A stretch of 64,000 nt of DNA, from contig PHAA01000001.1 of assembly GCA_002840245.1 (NCBI GenBank), positions 86,934 through 150,933 on the forward strand, in the 5' to 3' direction. Positions 8,939-18,075 of this stretch are shown one piece after another. Position 1 is the first letter of the stretch. The number at the start of each line of letters is the position of its first letter. The DNA is from Firmicutes bacterium HGW-Firmicutes-15. GTDB taxonomy: Bacteria; Bacillota; Syntrophomonadia; Syntrophomonadales; Syntrophomonadaceae. The notes beneath the pieces were generated by a model, which saw only the letters and a program-made list of their open reading frames with translations, was not told the DNA's origin and ran no database searches. Both the position numbers and the translations under genes were made by a program.

Positions 8939-9928
8939 TTAGTTCCTATCAAAAATGACATCAGCTGGCATGCCGGGTTTTAGAATGTTGTTTTCGTTTT
9001 CCACGCTTATTTTCACCGCAAAAACCACATTGGTTCTTTCCTGCTTGGTTTGGATGGTCTTGGGGGTAAATTCCCCTTTGGAAGAAATTTGGGTGACTGT
9101 TCCGATGTACGGGTTTTTGTCCCCGCTGACTGTAAAATGAACATTCTGACCCAGCTTCACAGCAGGCAGGTCGTCGGTAGGTATGTAAACCTTTATCCAC
9201 AGCCTGCTCAGGTCGGCAATGGTGGCAAGGGCGACCCCCATCTGCACGTATTCGCCCGGCTCATAGTTTTTGCTCAAGATGGTTCCGTCAATTGGACTAT
9301 AGATTTTCATATCCTCCAGCATACTTTCAGTTGCCTTCAAGACCGCTTTGGCTCTCTCAACCTCGGCTGCGGCTCCGCTTACTTGGGAGGGTCGGTTGCC
9401 TGCCTGAAGCAAACTTAGCTTCGACTGGGCAACTTCGAGCAGGTTTTTCTTTAGGTTGAAGTTAACCCGGGCCTGATCCAGATCTTGTTGGGGGAGAGCA
9501 CCTTCTTTGGCGAGTTTTTCTGCCCGGTCTAAATCCAGAGTGGTCTGATCCAGGTTAATTTGGGCTATATTCAGGTTGGCGATCGATTCCTTGATTTCTT
9601 GGCCGCGGGCTCCCGAACCCAGGTCGGCCAGCTTAGCTTCAGCGACTAAAACACCCAGTGCATCTCTTTCGCGCTGGGCTGCTAGGTCGCTGCGGCTTAG
9701 TTCAGCCAGGAGTTGATCTTTTTTTACGACTTGGCCTTCCTGTACAGTTAGGGTATTAATGGTTCCGGCAGCCTTCACGTTTAAATCAACCGTTGTGGCT
9801 TCAATGGTACCCGTGGCTAGAATGCTGGAACTTGCAGCAGGCAAATATTTTATAAAGACCCAATAAGAACCTCCGGCTAAAAGGAGTAGTAGCAGTACAA
9901 TAAGTGGTTTCGGGAACTTTTTTTCCAT
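8939..9928 (-). CDS. HlyD-family membrane fusion protein
   Basis: Periplasmic-adaptor-like protein of 329 aa. An N-terminal membrane anchor (about residues 8-28) is followed by a biotinyl-lipoyl-like half (GTINTLTVQEGQVVKKDQLL), a coiled-coil hairpin (about residues 85-190), the second lipoyl half (SPIDGTILSKNYEPGEYV) and a beta-barrel domain. The frame is open 46 codons upstream, but ATG at 9928-9926 has AGGAGG nine bases before it. First gene of the efflux operon, matching YbhG in arrangement. Confidence 0.92.
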   Translation of the reverse strand: MEKKFPKPLIVLLLLLLAGGSYWVFIKYLPAASSSILATGTIEATTVDLNVKAAGTINTLTVQEGQVVKKDQLLAELSRSDLAAQRERDALGVLVAEAKLADLGSGARGQEIKESIANLNIAQINLDQTTLDLDRAEKLAKEGALPQQDLDQARVNFNLKKNLLEVAQSKLSLLQAGNRPSQVSGAAAEVERAKAVLKATESMLEDMKIYSPIDGTILSKNYEPGEYVQMGVALATIADLSRLWIKVYIPTDDLPAVKLGQNVHFTVSGDKNPYIGTVTQISSKGEFTPKTIQTKQERTNVVFAVKISVENENNILKPGMPADVIFDRN

Positions 9929-9969
9929 CAATGTGTTCCTCCTAACTTGACATTGCTTTGAATTAGTAT

Positions 9970-9983
9970 TGACCGATCGTTTA
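9970..9983. promoter_or_regulatory. Candidate TetR operator upstream of hlyD operon
   Basis: TGACCGATCGTTTA is a near-palindrome (10 of 14 positions symmetric) located 42 bases before the hlyD start on the minus strand. Its ACCGATCG core resembles sites of AcrR/TetR-type repressors. The nearby tetR gene is the natural candidate ligand; this link is inference. Confidence 0.35.
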
Positions 9984-10084
9984 GCGAATACCCGGATAAG
10001 AGAGTAAGTCACCAAGTAAACTAAAACAGTAAACATAGTATACTTAATAACATAATAGCATTGCATTTTATAAAGGGCAAGATA

Positions 10085-11146
10085 TTATTTTGATTGAAAA
10101 GCTTTAGGGGTGGTGCCACCTAATAAGGCAGCCAGAGGAGTCAAGCTAGCCATATAAGTTATAAACAAGGTGCCTGCGACAGTAGCTAGGTAAAGCCACA
10201 ACATGCCTAGGGTGCCTGCCCATAAATCCGGTCGATTCAGCCTAGGAGCCATAAGAATCAAAATCATCAACACTAGTGGGTGCATTAAAAAGATTAGAAA
10301 AGATTGGTGGGAAAGCCAGGAGACACTTGAAGGTAGCACGGTTTTTGACCTTAAAGCTGCGGCATAGAAGAAAAAGTAACTGCTCACGGTATAAAGAACC
10401 ACACTGGGGCGGATGGAAGAGGCATAGGTTGACGTAACCCGGCTATCTAGCAGCAAAATCCCCAGGCTGATTAAATAGACGAGCCCTAGTAAGACTTCAT
10501 GTTCTCGTAAAAAATGCTCCCAAGTATCCTGGTTAAGTGCTGCGGACATGCCCAGCATGAAGTAGAAAATCCACCCAGGAAATGCTACTAAGTATAAAGA
10601 CTGGTAACTTACGGGAAGGGTGATGAGGTTCATCATGTTCAGGTAGAGGATGATCTGGGTGGTGAAAGTCAAGATGAAGGAGGTGACCATCCAGATAATA
10701 TACCTTTTTTTAAGTTGATTTCTTAAAAAAGGATATAGGACATAGAGCTGTAAGATGATTACCAGGAAATAGAGATGATAATATGCAGTTCCCCATAAAA
10801 GATGCTTGGCCCAAAATATTATCAGTAGATGTAGCTGGTGAGGTGCACCGGATACTAGGTAGTTTAAGGAACCATACATCAAGGTCCATATAAGATAAGG
10901 TCCCAGAATCTTACCCAGGCGTTTCCGGTAAAAGGCAGCGCGGGGAAGAAATCCAGTTTTAAGGTCGGCATTATAGAGAAGAAAGCCTGACATTATAATA
11001 AAGAGCGGGACAGCAAAGCGCACCCATTGGTTAACGAAGTAAGCAACAGGCGAAACAAGTACGTAGGCAGCGGTTATATGAATGGCAATTACTGCAAAAG
11101 TTGCCCCCACGCGTAATCTATCAAATGCATGCAAACGTTGGTTCAT
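10085..11146 (-). CDS. Acyltransferase family 3 membrane protein
   Basis: Integral membrane acyltransferase of 353 aa with about ten predicted helices. The N-terminal LHAFDRLRVGATFAVIAIH carries the R/H arrangement of acyltransferase-3 proteins, which O-acetylate cell-surface sugars or peptidoglycan. No C-terminal SGNH domain is present. ATG at 11146 has AGAGGAG ten bases upstream. It is flanked by the unrelated efflux operon and a long hairpin, so it is probably a single-gene unit. Acceptor unknown. Confidence 0.85.
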   Translation of the reverse strand: MNQRLHAFDRLRVGATFAVIAIHITAAYVLVSPVAYFVNQWVRFAVPLFIIMSGFLLYNADLKTGFLPRAAFYRKRLGKILGPYLIWTLMYGSLNYLVSGAPHQLHLLIIFWAKHLLWGTAYYHLYFLVIILQLYVLYPFLRNQLKKRYIIWMVTSFILTFTTQIILYLNMMNLITLPVSYQSLYLVAFPGWIFYFMLGMSAALNQDTWEHFLREHEVLLGLVYLISLGILLLDSRVTSTYASSIRPSVVLYTVSSYFFFYAAALRSKTVLPSSVSWLSHQSFLIFLMHPLVLMILILMAPRLNRPDLWAGTLGMLWLYLATVAGTLFITYMASLTPLAALLGGTTPKAFQSK

Positions 11147-11175
11147 GCTTGAAAAGCTCCTCTTTTTCTAGGCTA

Positions 11176-11229
11176 AGGAACGGCAAACAATAACCTATTG
11201 CTTTAAGCGGTTATTTTACCGCCGTTCCT
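11176..11229. repeat. Long interrupted hairpin upstream of acyltransferase gene
   Basis: AGGAACGGC (11176-11184) pairs with 11221-11229, and an inner AATAACC/GGTTATT pair extends the stem. It lies in the 5' leader region of the minus-strand acyltransferase gene. No T-run, so not a simple terminator. Confidence 0.5.
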
Positions 11230-11403
11230 AGGGCGGATGTGGATATTATACCAGATGAGGGATAAATAAGTACGTGCAGTTGGGTTAAACGTGATTGGTA
11301 AACACATTTCACATACATTTCACTAATTTTTATCACGATTATTCCTAACCTGGCAGATAGAATAAGGTAAGTACAATAATAAAAACAGAAAGGGGAAAAG
11401 AAA

Positions 11404-11907
11404 ATGAGAAAAATGTTAACCTTAGTGCTGATGGGATTAATGTTGTTCGGACTGGCCGGAAGTGCTCTGGCCGTGGAAGTGGGGGCCGATAACCAGTCCA
11501 GAATCGAGAAAGCTGCCGACAAAGTCAAGGTCAAAGAATTGCTGAACTATGATCAATTGCTAAGCCTGCGTGAGGAGGGCAAAGCCAACCGTGAGCAAAT
11601 AAAGGCCGATAATCAGCAAATCAAAGAGCTCATCCAGGCTGCCAAAGCTGCCAAAAATGAAGAAATACTGCCCGTTATAAAAGAGCAACGCAGCGCTAAC
11701 CAAGCTTTAAAGGCGGATCTAAAAACCTTGAGGGAGAGCCAGAAAGGAAACTGGGAGGCGATGAAAGCTGCCCGGCAAGCTCAAGACCAGGTCCAGATGC
11801 AAAGTATCATGGACCAAATTATAAGCGTCAGAGAGGCCATCAATACTAATTTAGTTGAAATTAGTGCGGACAAGGTGCAGTTTATTGAGGTTCTACAAGG
11901 AAGGTAG
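11404..11907 (+). CDS. Secreted helical protein of unknown function
   Basis: I do not recognise the family. The 167-aa product has a clear signal peptide (hydrophobic residues 4-20, likely cut after GSALA). The rest is a charged, almost entirely helical domain rich in Lys, Glu, Gln and Ala with coiled-coil-like heptads and no cysteine. ATG at 11404 follows AAAGGGG. General shape recalls periplasmic chaperone-like proteins such as Spy/CpxP, but no LTxxQ motif is visible. It sits just upstream of a two-component system, so an envelope-stress role is possible. Confidence 0.8.
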   Translation: MRKMLTLVLMGLMLFGLAGSALAVEVGADNQSRIEKAADKVKVKELLNYDQLLSLREEGKANREQIKADNQQIKELIQAAKAAKNEEILPVIKEQRSANQALKADLKTLRESQKGNWEAMKAARQAQDQVQMQSIMDQIISVREAINTNLVEISADKVQFIEVLQGR

Positions 11908-11926
11908 CTAGCTTCTGTGATTCGGA

Positions 11927-11965
11927 AATAGCGTGTTAAGAGGACAGTCCTTTTGACACGCTATT
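11927..11965. repeat. REP-like palindrome
   Basis: AATAGCGTG at 11927 pairs with the complementary end CACGCTATT at 11965, and AGGAC/GTCCT forms the inner stem. Nearly a continuous hairpin of about 17 bp. Same type as 5277-5313. It may also act as terminator for the secreted-protein gene. Confidence 0.7.
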
Positions 11966-12011
11966 GGATTTATGTTGTATTTGCTGGAGAGATATTAGAC
12001 ACTCCACATGG

Positions 12012-12017
12012 TATAAT
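12012..12017 (+). promoter_or_regulatory. -10 element of the two-component operon
   Basis: Perfect TATAAT 22 bases before the response-regulator start; no good -35 at 17 bases (GAGATA), suggesting an activated or weak promoter. Confidence 0.4.
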
Positions 12018-12039
12018 TTACATATGGAGGTCATTATTT

Positions 12040-12714
12040 ATGAAGCATATATTCGTGGTAGACGATGAAAAAAATATTAGAGATTTAATAAAAAAATATT
12101 TAGAAAAAGAAGGGTACATTGTAACCCCCTTTTCCGGTGAGCAGAACTTGCTGCCAGAAATAGAAAGAATCCATCCGGACCTAGTGGTAATGGATATCAC
12201 CTTGCCCGGGCGAGATGGACTGGAGCTGTGCAAAGAAATAAGAAAAAGCAGTGATACCCCGATTATATTCGTATCTGCTCGAGATGAAGAGTTTGACCGG
12301 GTTCTTGGCCTAGAGCTAGGGGGGGACGATTATTTGACCAAACCCTTTAGCCCCCGTGAATTAGTAGCTCGGATAAAAAATGTTTTCAAGCGGCTGGATA
12401 AAAGTATTCAACAAGTTGAGGAAATAAAATTAAAGGACATCATACTCTATCCAGGGAGACGCTATATGGAGAAAGACGGGGCAGAAATAAAGCTGACTGC
12501 TAAAGAGTATGAGCTTTTTGCGTTTTTGCTGAACAATAAAAACAGGTCCTTTACTCGTGAATATCTGATTGAGAAGGTATGGGGCTATGACTATATAGGA
12601 GAAGCCAGAATAGTGGATGACCTGGTAAAGCGCATCAGAAAGAAAATACATGCCAGCGAATCCATAGTGGAGATCACCACCGTCTGGGGCTATGGGTACA
12701 GGCTGGATGATTAA
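12040..12714 (+). CDS. OmpR/PhoB-family response regulator
   Basis: Response regulator of 224 aa. The receiver has acidic pair VVDDE (residues 8-10), phosphoacceptor Asp52 in VVMDITLPGRDG and Lys in LTKPFSPREL. A C-terminal winged-helix DNA-binding domain ends WGYGYRLDD. The frame extends 29 codons upstream into the palindrome, but ATG at 12040 has ATGGAGG nine bases before it and fits the family start. It overlaps the histidine-kinase gene region, so the two are cotranscribed. Target genes are not evident. Confidence 0.93.
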   Translation: MKHIFVVDDEKNIRDLIKKYLEKEGYIVTPFSGEQNLLPEIERIHPDLVVMDITLPGRDGLELCKEIRKSSDTPIIFVSARDEEFDRVLGLELGGDDYLTKPFSPRELVARIKNVFKRLDKSIQQVEEIKLKDIILYPGRRYMEKDGAEIKLTAKEYELFAFLLNNKNRSFTREYLIEKVWGYDYIGEARIVDDLVKRIRKKIHASESIVEITTVWGYGYRLDD

Positions 12715-12715
12715 A

Positions 12716-14062
12716 ATGAAGATTGGCAATAAATTATTTATAACGTACTTAATCGTACTCTTAGTCGGATTTATCGTCAGCGGAGTGTCTTTTCATTTTC
12801 TGTCGCAGAGATACCTCCTGGTTGAGGCTCGTAAAGAAATCAAGGCTGGGGGTCAATTCATAGCCTCTGCTCTGGCAAAAGTGCCATTAAACGATAGCCT
12901 CAGCCTTGGGGAGAACATTGTTGAGCGTCGTCAGCTAAAAGTAGCCGGAAGATTTATTGAGTCTAAAATTATCGTATTCAATAAACAGGATATACAGTTA
13001 TACAGCAACTTGAATCAAGCCGAGAAAAAAGAATTTCAACAGGCAAGGCAGGAGAAGACTTTTACTCGGGACTATGTCAGTCAAGATATCCCTATCGTGG
13101 CCGAAAACGGAGCAGAAAAAGGACATGTAATTATATATAGCAAACTGAAAGACATTAAAAATATCAATTTGTTGGCATGGCAAACCGAAGTTATTAGTTT
13201 TTTGATTGCGATTTTCTTTGCCCTCCTCATTGCCTGGCGACTAGAGAAGAGCTTGACCCGGCCTATCCATCAATTGATGTACAGTATGAATAATTTTTCA
13301 GTAAAGGAGCCAATACCGGAATTAGGTATCCAAACCGGAGATGAGATTGGAGAACTAGCGCTATGTTTCAATAGTATGGCTATCAATCTTAATGCTTACG
13401 ATGAGAGGCAAAAAACCTTTCTGCAAAACACCTCCCATGAATTGAAAACCCCACTAATGTCTATACAGGGCTATGCAGAAGCCATTAAGGACGGTGTCGT
13501 GGAAGGGGTGGAAGTGGAGAGGAGCCTGGATATTATAATAGAAGAAAGCCAACGGCTCAAGCGGGTGGTGGAAGAGATTATTTATCTTACCCGCCTGGAA
13601 AATGTAAATGACAGTTTCAGTTTTAAGTTGGCCAACTTGGGTGAAATTGTGGAAAAATCCATCAGGAGTTTGAACCACATGGCACAAGAAAGGGAAATTG
13701 ATATAAGGGTTGAAGGAGATGTTAATCTGGATAGCTGGTGTGATGGAGAGAAGTTAGAAAGAGTATTTATCAATATTATCAGCAACGGTTTCAGATATGC
13801 TAATTCCAGCATAATCATAAACTGCGCTGTAAGTAATGGTAAAACTGTGATTACTGTAACAGATGATGGAGTTGGTTTTAAAAATGGAGAGGAAAACAAA
13901 ATTTTTGATCGGTTCTATAGAGGCGAAAATGGAGGAACCGGGATAGGACTGGCAATTACCAAGGCTATTATTGAAGGGCACCAGGGAAGAATTGAAGCCT
14001 ATAATGGTGAAAATGGCGGTGCGGTGTTTAAGATACAGTTACCCGATTGTATTAAAGAATAG
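12716..14062 (+). CDS. Membrane sensor histidine kinase
   Basis: EnvZ-type kinase of 448 aa: helix at residues 10-30, an extracytoplasmic sensor (about 31-150), second helix (about 155-178), HAMP, a dimerization domain with H-box NTSHELKTPLMSIQGYAEAI, then the ATPase domain with N-box IISNGFRYA and G-boxes VTDDGVGF and GTGIGLA. ATG at 12716 lies one base after the regulator stop; ATG at 12707, overlapping that stop, is an equally possible start. The kinase partners the regulator just upstream. Confidence 0.92.
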   Translation: MKIGNKLFITYLIVLLVGFIVSGVSFHFLSQRYLLVEARKEIKAGGQFIASALAKVPLNDSLSLGENIVERRQLKVAGRFIESKIIVFNKQDIQLYSNLNQAEKKEFQQARQEKTFTRDYVSQDIPIVAENGAEKGHVIIYSKLKDIKNINLLAWQTEVISFLIAIFFALLIAWRLEKSLTRPIHQLMYSMNNFSVKEPIPELGIQTGDEIGELALCFNSMAINLNAYDERQKTFLQNTSHELKTPLMSIQGYAEAIKDGVVEGVEVERSLDIIIEESQRLKRVVEEIIYLTRLENVNDSFSFKLANLGEIVEKSIRSLNHMAQEREIDIRVEGDVNLDSWCDGEKLERVFINIISNGFRYANSSIIINCAVSNGKTVITVTDDGVGFKNGEENKIFDRFYRGENGGTGIGLAITKAIIEGHQGRIEAYNGENGGAVFKIQLPDCIKE

Positions 14063-14317
14063 CGACCAATGATTGCATATTTGATCAATATATTTTGCCA
14101 AGAGTCGGAAAAAGCATTGAAAATAGTATGAAAACTTGAGTTGTTATGCAAAAAAATAACTAGAAGGAATATACGCCAGGCTTAAAATGTACTGGCACAC
14201 GAATAATAGTGTCAGAACAACCGTACACATGTATGTATAATCGGATCAATATTTACATCGTTCACAGGGTTTTTTATACTGAAATAAGCATTTTTTTGTA
14301 ATTGTATTTCAGAGCCC

Positions 14318-15148
14318 TTAAGTATTACTACCGAAATAATTACTGCCAATACTTATGTCCTCGGCCAGAAACTCCTGGATATTTCCGTCGGCCAACCTCA
14401 CAATAAGTCCGCCATTTTCACTGATATCTATAGCCTGTCCGCTGATAGAATCATTTTCTTTATTAATAGTAACATTACGACCGAGGATAACATTGTTTTG
14501 AATCCAATGGTGGCGGAGATAGCCCTGGCCCCCTTCCAAAAAACCCTGGTAATGTTGATCCCAGGTACAGATAAACTGCTTCAGCACGGTAAGTCGAGAA
14601 ACACGCTGACCAAGTTCTAGTTTAAGCGAGGTGCTGGTATCCAGACGATCAGCAGGTAGATCGGGTTGGTCTAAATTGACGTTGATTCCAATGCCAATGA
14701 TTACATATTCGGGACTGCCATTGGAAAAATTACTCTCGGCGAGTATGCCGCACACCTTTTTGCCACCTATCAGAATGTCGTTAGGCCATTTTATTCCTGC
14801 TGCACAGCCAGTAACTTTTTTTATGGTTTCGGCAACTACCACTGCGCAGAGAAGTGTAAGTTGGGGAACAAATTGCACGCGGATCTCTGGTCTCAATACC
14901 ATGGACATTAAAAGGCCCTTGCCCGGTGGACAAACCCACTGGCGATTCATCCTTCCCCTTCCCTTTCCGGCAGTCTGAGACTTGCTCATAACGATGGTAC
15001 CCTCCGGAGCACCAGATAAGGCCACAAGACGAGCAACAGTGTTGGTTGAAGATATCTCCCGATAAAGGTATATATCCTTTCCCAGCAGTTTGAGATGCTT
15101 GTGTGGCAATGAAGTTTCGCCATGGATAGGCATCTGCATATTTGCCAT
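14318..15148 (-). CDS. Biotin-protein ligase without DNA-binding domain
   Basis: Class I-type biotin-[acetyl-CoA carboxylase] ligase of 276 aa, attaching biotin to carboxylase carrier proteins. Conserved pieces: SSTNTVARLV, IKWPNDILIGGKKVCGILAE and GIGINVN. The biotin-loop motif reads AGKGRGRMNRQW, less canonical than the GRGRRGR of the paralogue at 18076. No N-terminal winged helix precedes the catalytic domain, so it cannot repress transcription as BirA does. ATG at 15148 follows AAGGAGG at 11 bases. Second biotin ligase in this window. Confidence 0.9.
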   Translation of the reverse strand: MANMQMPIHGETSLPHKHLKLLGKDIYLYREISSTNTVARLVALSGAPEGTIVMSKSQTAGKGRGRMNRQWVCPPGKGLLMSMVLRPEIRVQFVPQLTLLCAVVVAETIKKVTGCAAGIKWPNDILIGGKKVCGILAESNFSNGSPEYVIIGIGINVNLDQPDLPADRLDTSTSLKLELGQRVSRLTVLKQFICTWDQHYQGFLEGGQGYLRHHWIQNNVILGRNVTINKENDSISGQAIDISENGGLIVRLADGNIQEFLAEDISIGSNYFGSNT

Positions 15149-15272
15149 TTTACCGTAATCCTCCTTCGCATTGTTAAATTAAATCAAAATATAGGTTTCA
15201 CAGGGGGAAGCAATATTTTGTTGATTAATCCAGACACAATTACACTAGCATGCATTAAGAGAAATAAAAAGT

Positions 15273-15333
15273 GCCACCTTCTTATGCCGCCGTTAGCTGG
15301 GGGTATTAAAACGACGATCATAAGAAAAGTGGC
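15273..15333. repeat. Interrupted inverted repeat with repeat-family core
   Basis: CCACCTTCTTATG pairs with CATAAGAAAAGTGG. The loop carries CCGCCGTTAGCTGG, close to CCGCCGTTAGTTGG in the 19136-19290 element, so this is probably another relic of the same family. Confidence 0.45.
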
Positions 15334-15363
15334 TTCTATATAAATGAGGAGGTGGTAACTAAC

Positions 15364-15411
15364 GTGATTTTACTGGGTCTAATAGTGAAAGTACTTGATT
15401 GTGCCGGTTAG
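15364..15411 (+). CDS. Possible 15-codon peptide ORF
   Basis: GTG-initiated 15-codon frame (MILLGLIVKVLDCAG) preceded by a strong GAGGAGG eleven bases upstream. Nothing downstream on this strand would be controlled by it, so it may be a chance frame. Confidence 0.2.
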   Translation: MILLGLIVKVLDCAG

Positions 15412-15753
15412 TTTTCCTGATGTTGTACTCGTGTATCCAGTTAAGCCGAAGATTAGTGATCGTTTTACCCCATTTGCAATTTGCATATAAAGCCACCGAC
15501 AACAGCTTGATAAGTATATAATGCAAAAAACGTGCCATGTAGTCAATTAGAATGCAAATTAAATTGATTAGTAATTTAAAGTTTCGCAGTTAATGATGGA
15601 TTATGCGCAGCAGCACATAATTCGTCAACTACGGAAGTTGAGTATTACAAAAAGACGGATACTGCATAATAGAGGAACCGCCTTTTTACGATTGATACAC
15701 CTTGGAGTTATCAGGGGGTGGAAGGGAGGCAGTATTTACCAGCTGGATCTAGT

Positions 15754-16545
15754 TTAGGGTTGCAATAGCAGGACGGCTATTACTAGTATGACAAATGTAG
15801 TTATTAAGCAGGCGTCTATGCGGGTTAAGACTAGGTCTCGCAGGTATGTTCTAGATCCCTGGTGATATCCTCGGGCTTCCATAGCATCCACCAGCTCATC
15901 ACTACGCCGAAAGATACTTAATGAAAGGGGCACCGCCAGATGAATAATGGCTTTGATTCTGCCGCTTATGAGTCGTGGGTTGAAGTTGGCGCCTCGAGCC
16001 AATTGTGCGTCGCTGATGCTGTTCATTTCGTCTAGTAGTGTGGGTATAAACCTTAGAGCCAAGGACACCATCATCGCTATATCATGAGAAGATATTCCCG
16101 TAATTCTTATAGGCCGTAACAGCCGCTCCAGCCCGATGGTGATCTCGGATTGCGGAGTAGTCATGGTCAGGATGGATGCCGCTAATACCAGCAAAACGAA
16201 CTTCCAGACCTGTATAAGCCCGAGGTACAAGCCCTGATAGCTGATTTGCATCGGGCCGATAGGGAACCCAGGGAGCGGGCGTCCAGGGGTAAAAATAATA
16301 TACATCAAAAATAAGCATAAAAAGAAAGGCAGCACTGGACGCAAAGTGCTTAGCAGGGGTTTAAAAGATATGCGTGCCAATTGAGAAATGGCTATAGCCA
16401 TACCGCTTGCAACTAAGAGGCCGATATAATTTGCTTGCAGAATTATGATGCTAAGAGCGATAACTCCGATGATTTTGACCCGGGGATCCCGTCTATGAAC
16501 GGGTGATTCCCTGGGAATGTACTCACCCAGTTTAAACATGTCCAT
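15754..16545 (-). CDS. ecfT: ECF transporter transmembrane component EcfT
   Basis: Membrane coupling subunit (263 aa) of an energy-coupling-factor vitamin importer, with about five or six helices. The C-terminal region has the two coupling Ala-Arg-Gly motifs: AQLARGA and AMEARGY. The start overlaps the ecfA stop by 14 bases; ATG at 16539 is an alternative with better spacing from AAGGCGG. Together with bioY and a single ecfA it makes a dedicated BioMNY-type biotin importer. Confidence 0.92.
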   Translation of the reverse strand: MDMFKLGEYIPRESPVHRRDPRVKIIGVIALSIIILQANYIGLLVASGMAIAISQLARISFKPLLSTLRPVLPFFLCLFLMYIIFTPGRPLPGFPIGPMQISYQGLYLGLIQVWKFVLLVLAASILTMTTPQSEITIGLERLLRPIRITGISSHDIAMMVSLALRFIPTLLDEMNSISDAQLARGANFNPRLISGRIKAIIHLAVPLSLSIFRRSDELVDAMEARGYHQGSRTYLRDLVLTRIDACLITTFVILVIAVLLLQP

Positions 16546-17410
16546 CCGCCTTTCGGGGCATACAATAATTTGCCCGTAGCTGCGTCAGAAGGGCAGTTAT
16601 TTCATTAACCGCGTCGTCAATAGTGAAACTATCAGTGCTGACAAGCTCTCCTTGCTGCTGTAGTTGCCACATCAGTTCGGTGATATGAGGCGGAGCTAGG
16701 CCCAGCGATTTGAGCCACTCTACCCGGCTCAATATATCACCTGGTCTTCCGTCAGCGATCAATTCACCGCGATCCATCACCAGTACACGATCGGCTAGGG
16801 CTGCCTCATCCATGCTATGGGTGATATGTATTATACCAATCCCTTGGCATTGCAGTTTTTTCAATAACGCCAAGACAGTCTTTTTCCCAGTAGGGTCTAA
16901 AGATGAAGTAGGCTCATCGAGAACAATAATTTTAGGGTCCATGGCTAGCAGACCGGCTAGGGCTAGAAGCTGCTTCTGACCTCCGGAAAGGGAATGAGGG
17001 GGACGGGTTTGGAGCCCGGACAATCCAACGGTTTCAAGGGCCTGGTCGACGCGACGGCGCACCTCACCCGCTGGTAAACCGAGATTGCCAGGTCCGAAAG
17101 CCACGTCTTCTTCTACGCTCATGCCAACAATCTGATTATCGGGATTTTGAAAAACCATGCCCACCCGGCGCCGAATTTCAAGAAGGCTGTTCGAGTCCCG
17201 GGTACTGAGGTCATCGACCTTTACCTCTCCGGCCGAGGGGAGAAGAAGTGCATTGAGGTGTCGGATGAGGGTGGTCTTGCCACAGCCGTTGGGGCCAATG
17301 ATAGCAATATACTCGCCCTCGCCAATAACCAGGTTAAGGTCTTTTAGGGCAGGGACATTGATAGATCCATATGCAAAAGTCAGGTTTTGAACCGTGATGA
17401 TATTCTTCAC
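16532..17410 (-). CDS. ecfA: ECF transporter ATPase EcfA
   Basis: ABC ATPase of 292 aa powering the biotin importer. Walker A GPNGCGKTT, Q-loop MVFQNPDNQI, signature LSGGQKQLLALAG, Walker B KIIVLDEPTSSLDP and switch His in HITHSMDEA are all intact. GTG at 17410-17408 is preceded by GGGGG. A C-terminal extension of about 50 residues is present. Only one ATPase gene is found, so it should act as a homodimer, as BioM does. Confidence 0.93.
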   Translation of the reverse strand: MKNIITVQNLTFAYGSINVPALKDLNLVIGEGEYIAIIGPNGCGKTTLIRHLNALLLPSAGEVKVDDLSTRDSNSLLEIRRRVGMVFQNPDNQIVGMSVEEDVAFGPGNLGLPAGEVRRRVDQALETVGLSGLQTRPPHSLSGGQKQLLALAGLLAMDPKIIVLDEPTSSLDPTGKKTVLALLKKLQCQGIGIIHITHSMDEAALADRVLVMDRGELIADGRPGDILSRVEWLKSLGLAPPHITELMWQLQQQGELVSTDSFTIDDAVNEITALLTQLRANYCMPRKADGHV

Positions 17411-17419
17411 AACAACCCC

Positions 17420-17959
17420 CTACAGTGAGACTTTATTGCGTAATTTAAGGGCGAGCCATGTAGCAGCCATAAGCTTGAGTAGGTCACCAAGTAAAAAGGG
17501 AACTACTCCAACCAGCAGGGATTTAAGCAGGGAAAAGTGAGTAATTAGAGAAAGCTGTACGGTGCCCAGAGTGTAAATCACCAGATTTCCTGCTGCTAAA
17601 GCAAGTACTATCCACGCCAAACCAGCTTCCTGCCTGGATTCCATAATTTTACCAATTACGTAGGCTCCCACGATGAACCCGATAAGGTAGCCGCCTGATG
17701 GGCCGAGTAGAGTCCCAAAACCAGCTTTACCACCGGCAAAGACCGGCAGGCCGATTATACCTAGAAGTACGTAGATAATCTGGCTCAATGCGCCCGTATA
17801 TCCGCCCAATAGCACGCCGGCTAAACCGGTAAAAAGGGTCTGAAGTGTCATGGGTAGAGGTTGCAGGGGGATGATAATGAAGGAGCCGATAGCGGTCAAG
17901 GCTCCGAACATGGCAGCGTAAACCATTCGCCGCAAGGGAGTATTTCTGTTACTAAGCAT
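17420..17959 (-). CDS. bioY: Biotin transporter substrate-binding subunit BioY
   Basis: Membrane S-component (179 aa, six helices) that binds biotin. The family motif GGYTGALSQIIYVLLGIIGLPVFAGG is replaced here by its recognisable parts: LLGGYTGALSQIIYVLLG and GLPVFAGG, followed by GPSGGYLIGF. It lies 9 bases upstream of ecfA and 116 bases downstream of birA on the same strand. The gap has its own promoter, so it can be expressed separately from birA. BirA control is likely, but I found no canonical BirA operator. Confidence 0.94.
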   Translation of the reverse strand: MLSNRNTPLRRMVYAAMFGALTAIGSFIIIPLQPLPMTLQTLFTGLAGVLLGGYTGALSQIIYVLLGIIGLPVFAGGKAGFGTLLGPSGGYLIGFIVGAYVIGKIMESRQEAGLAWIVLALAAGNLVIYTLGTVQLSLITHFSLLKSLLVGVVPFLLGDLLKLMAATWLALKLRNKVSL

Positions 17960-18012
17960 TTGGATAGGCCTCCTTGTTTCTCAGCAGTTCTCCAGGCAAC
18001 GTTGTCAATATG

Positions 18013-18041
18013 ATAGTAATATTAATCGAATTTATTGTCAA
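18013..18041 (-). promoter_or_regulatory. Promoter of bioY-ecfA-ecfT
   Basis: On the minus strand TTGACA (18041-18036), 17-base spacer, TACTAT (18018-18013). The -35 is perfect, the -10 matches 4 of 6. A second TTGACAAC lies just downstream of it. Confidence 0.55.
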
Positions 18042-18075
18042 CCAGAAAACACACAAGGAGTTAACAATCTTTTGC

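Larger units (their letters stand above)
15149..15753. other. Long gene-free region between biotin genes
   Basis: 605 bases. It contains an interrupted inverted repeat at 15273-15333 enclosing a CCGCCGTTAGCTGG block like that at 19272-19286, a possible 15-codon ORF at 15364-15411, and another inverted pair (15600-15610 with 15662-15670). Otherwise AT-rich with no supported gene. Confidence 0.5.

Noticed and set aside
9050..9418. 122-aa plus-strand frame inside hlyD
   Set aside because: Antisense shadow of a clearly coding gene, no ribosome site.
14175..14210. Second sigma-54 promoter (TGGCAC near 14193)
   Set aside because: No TTGC element at the required spacing.
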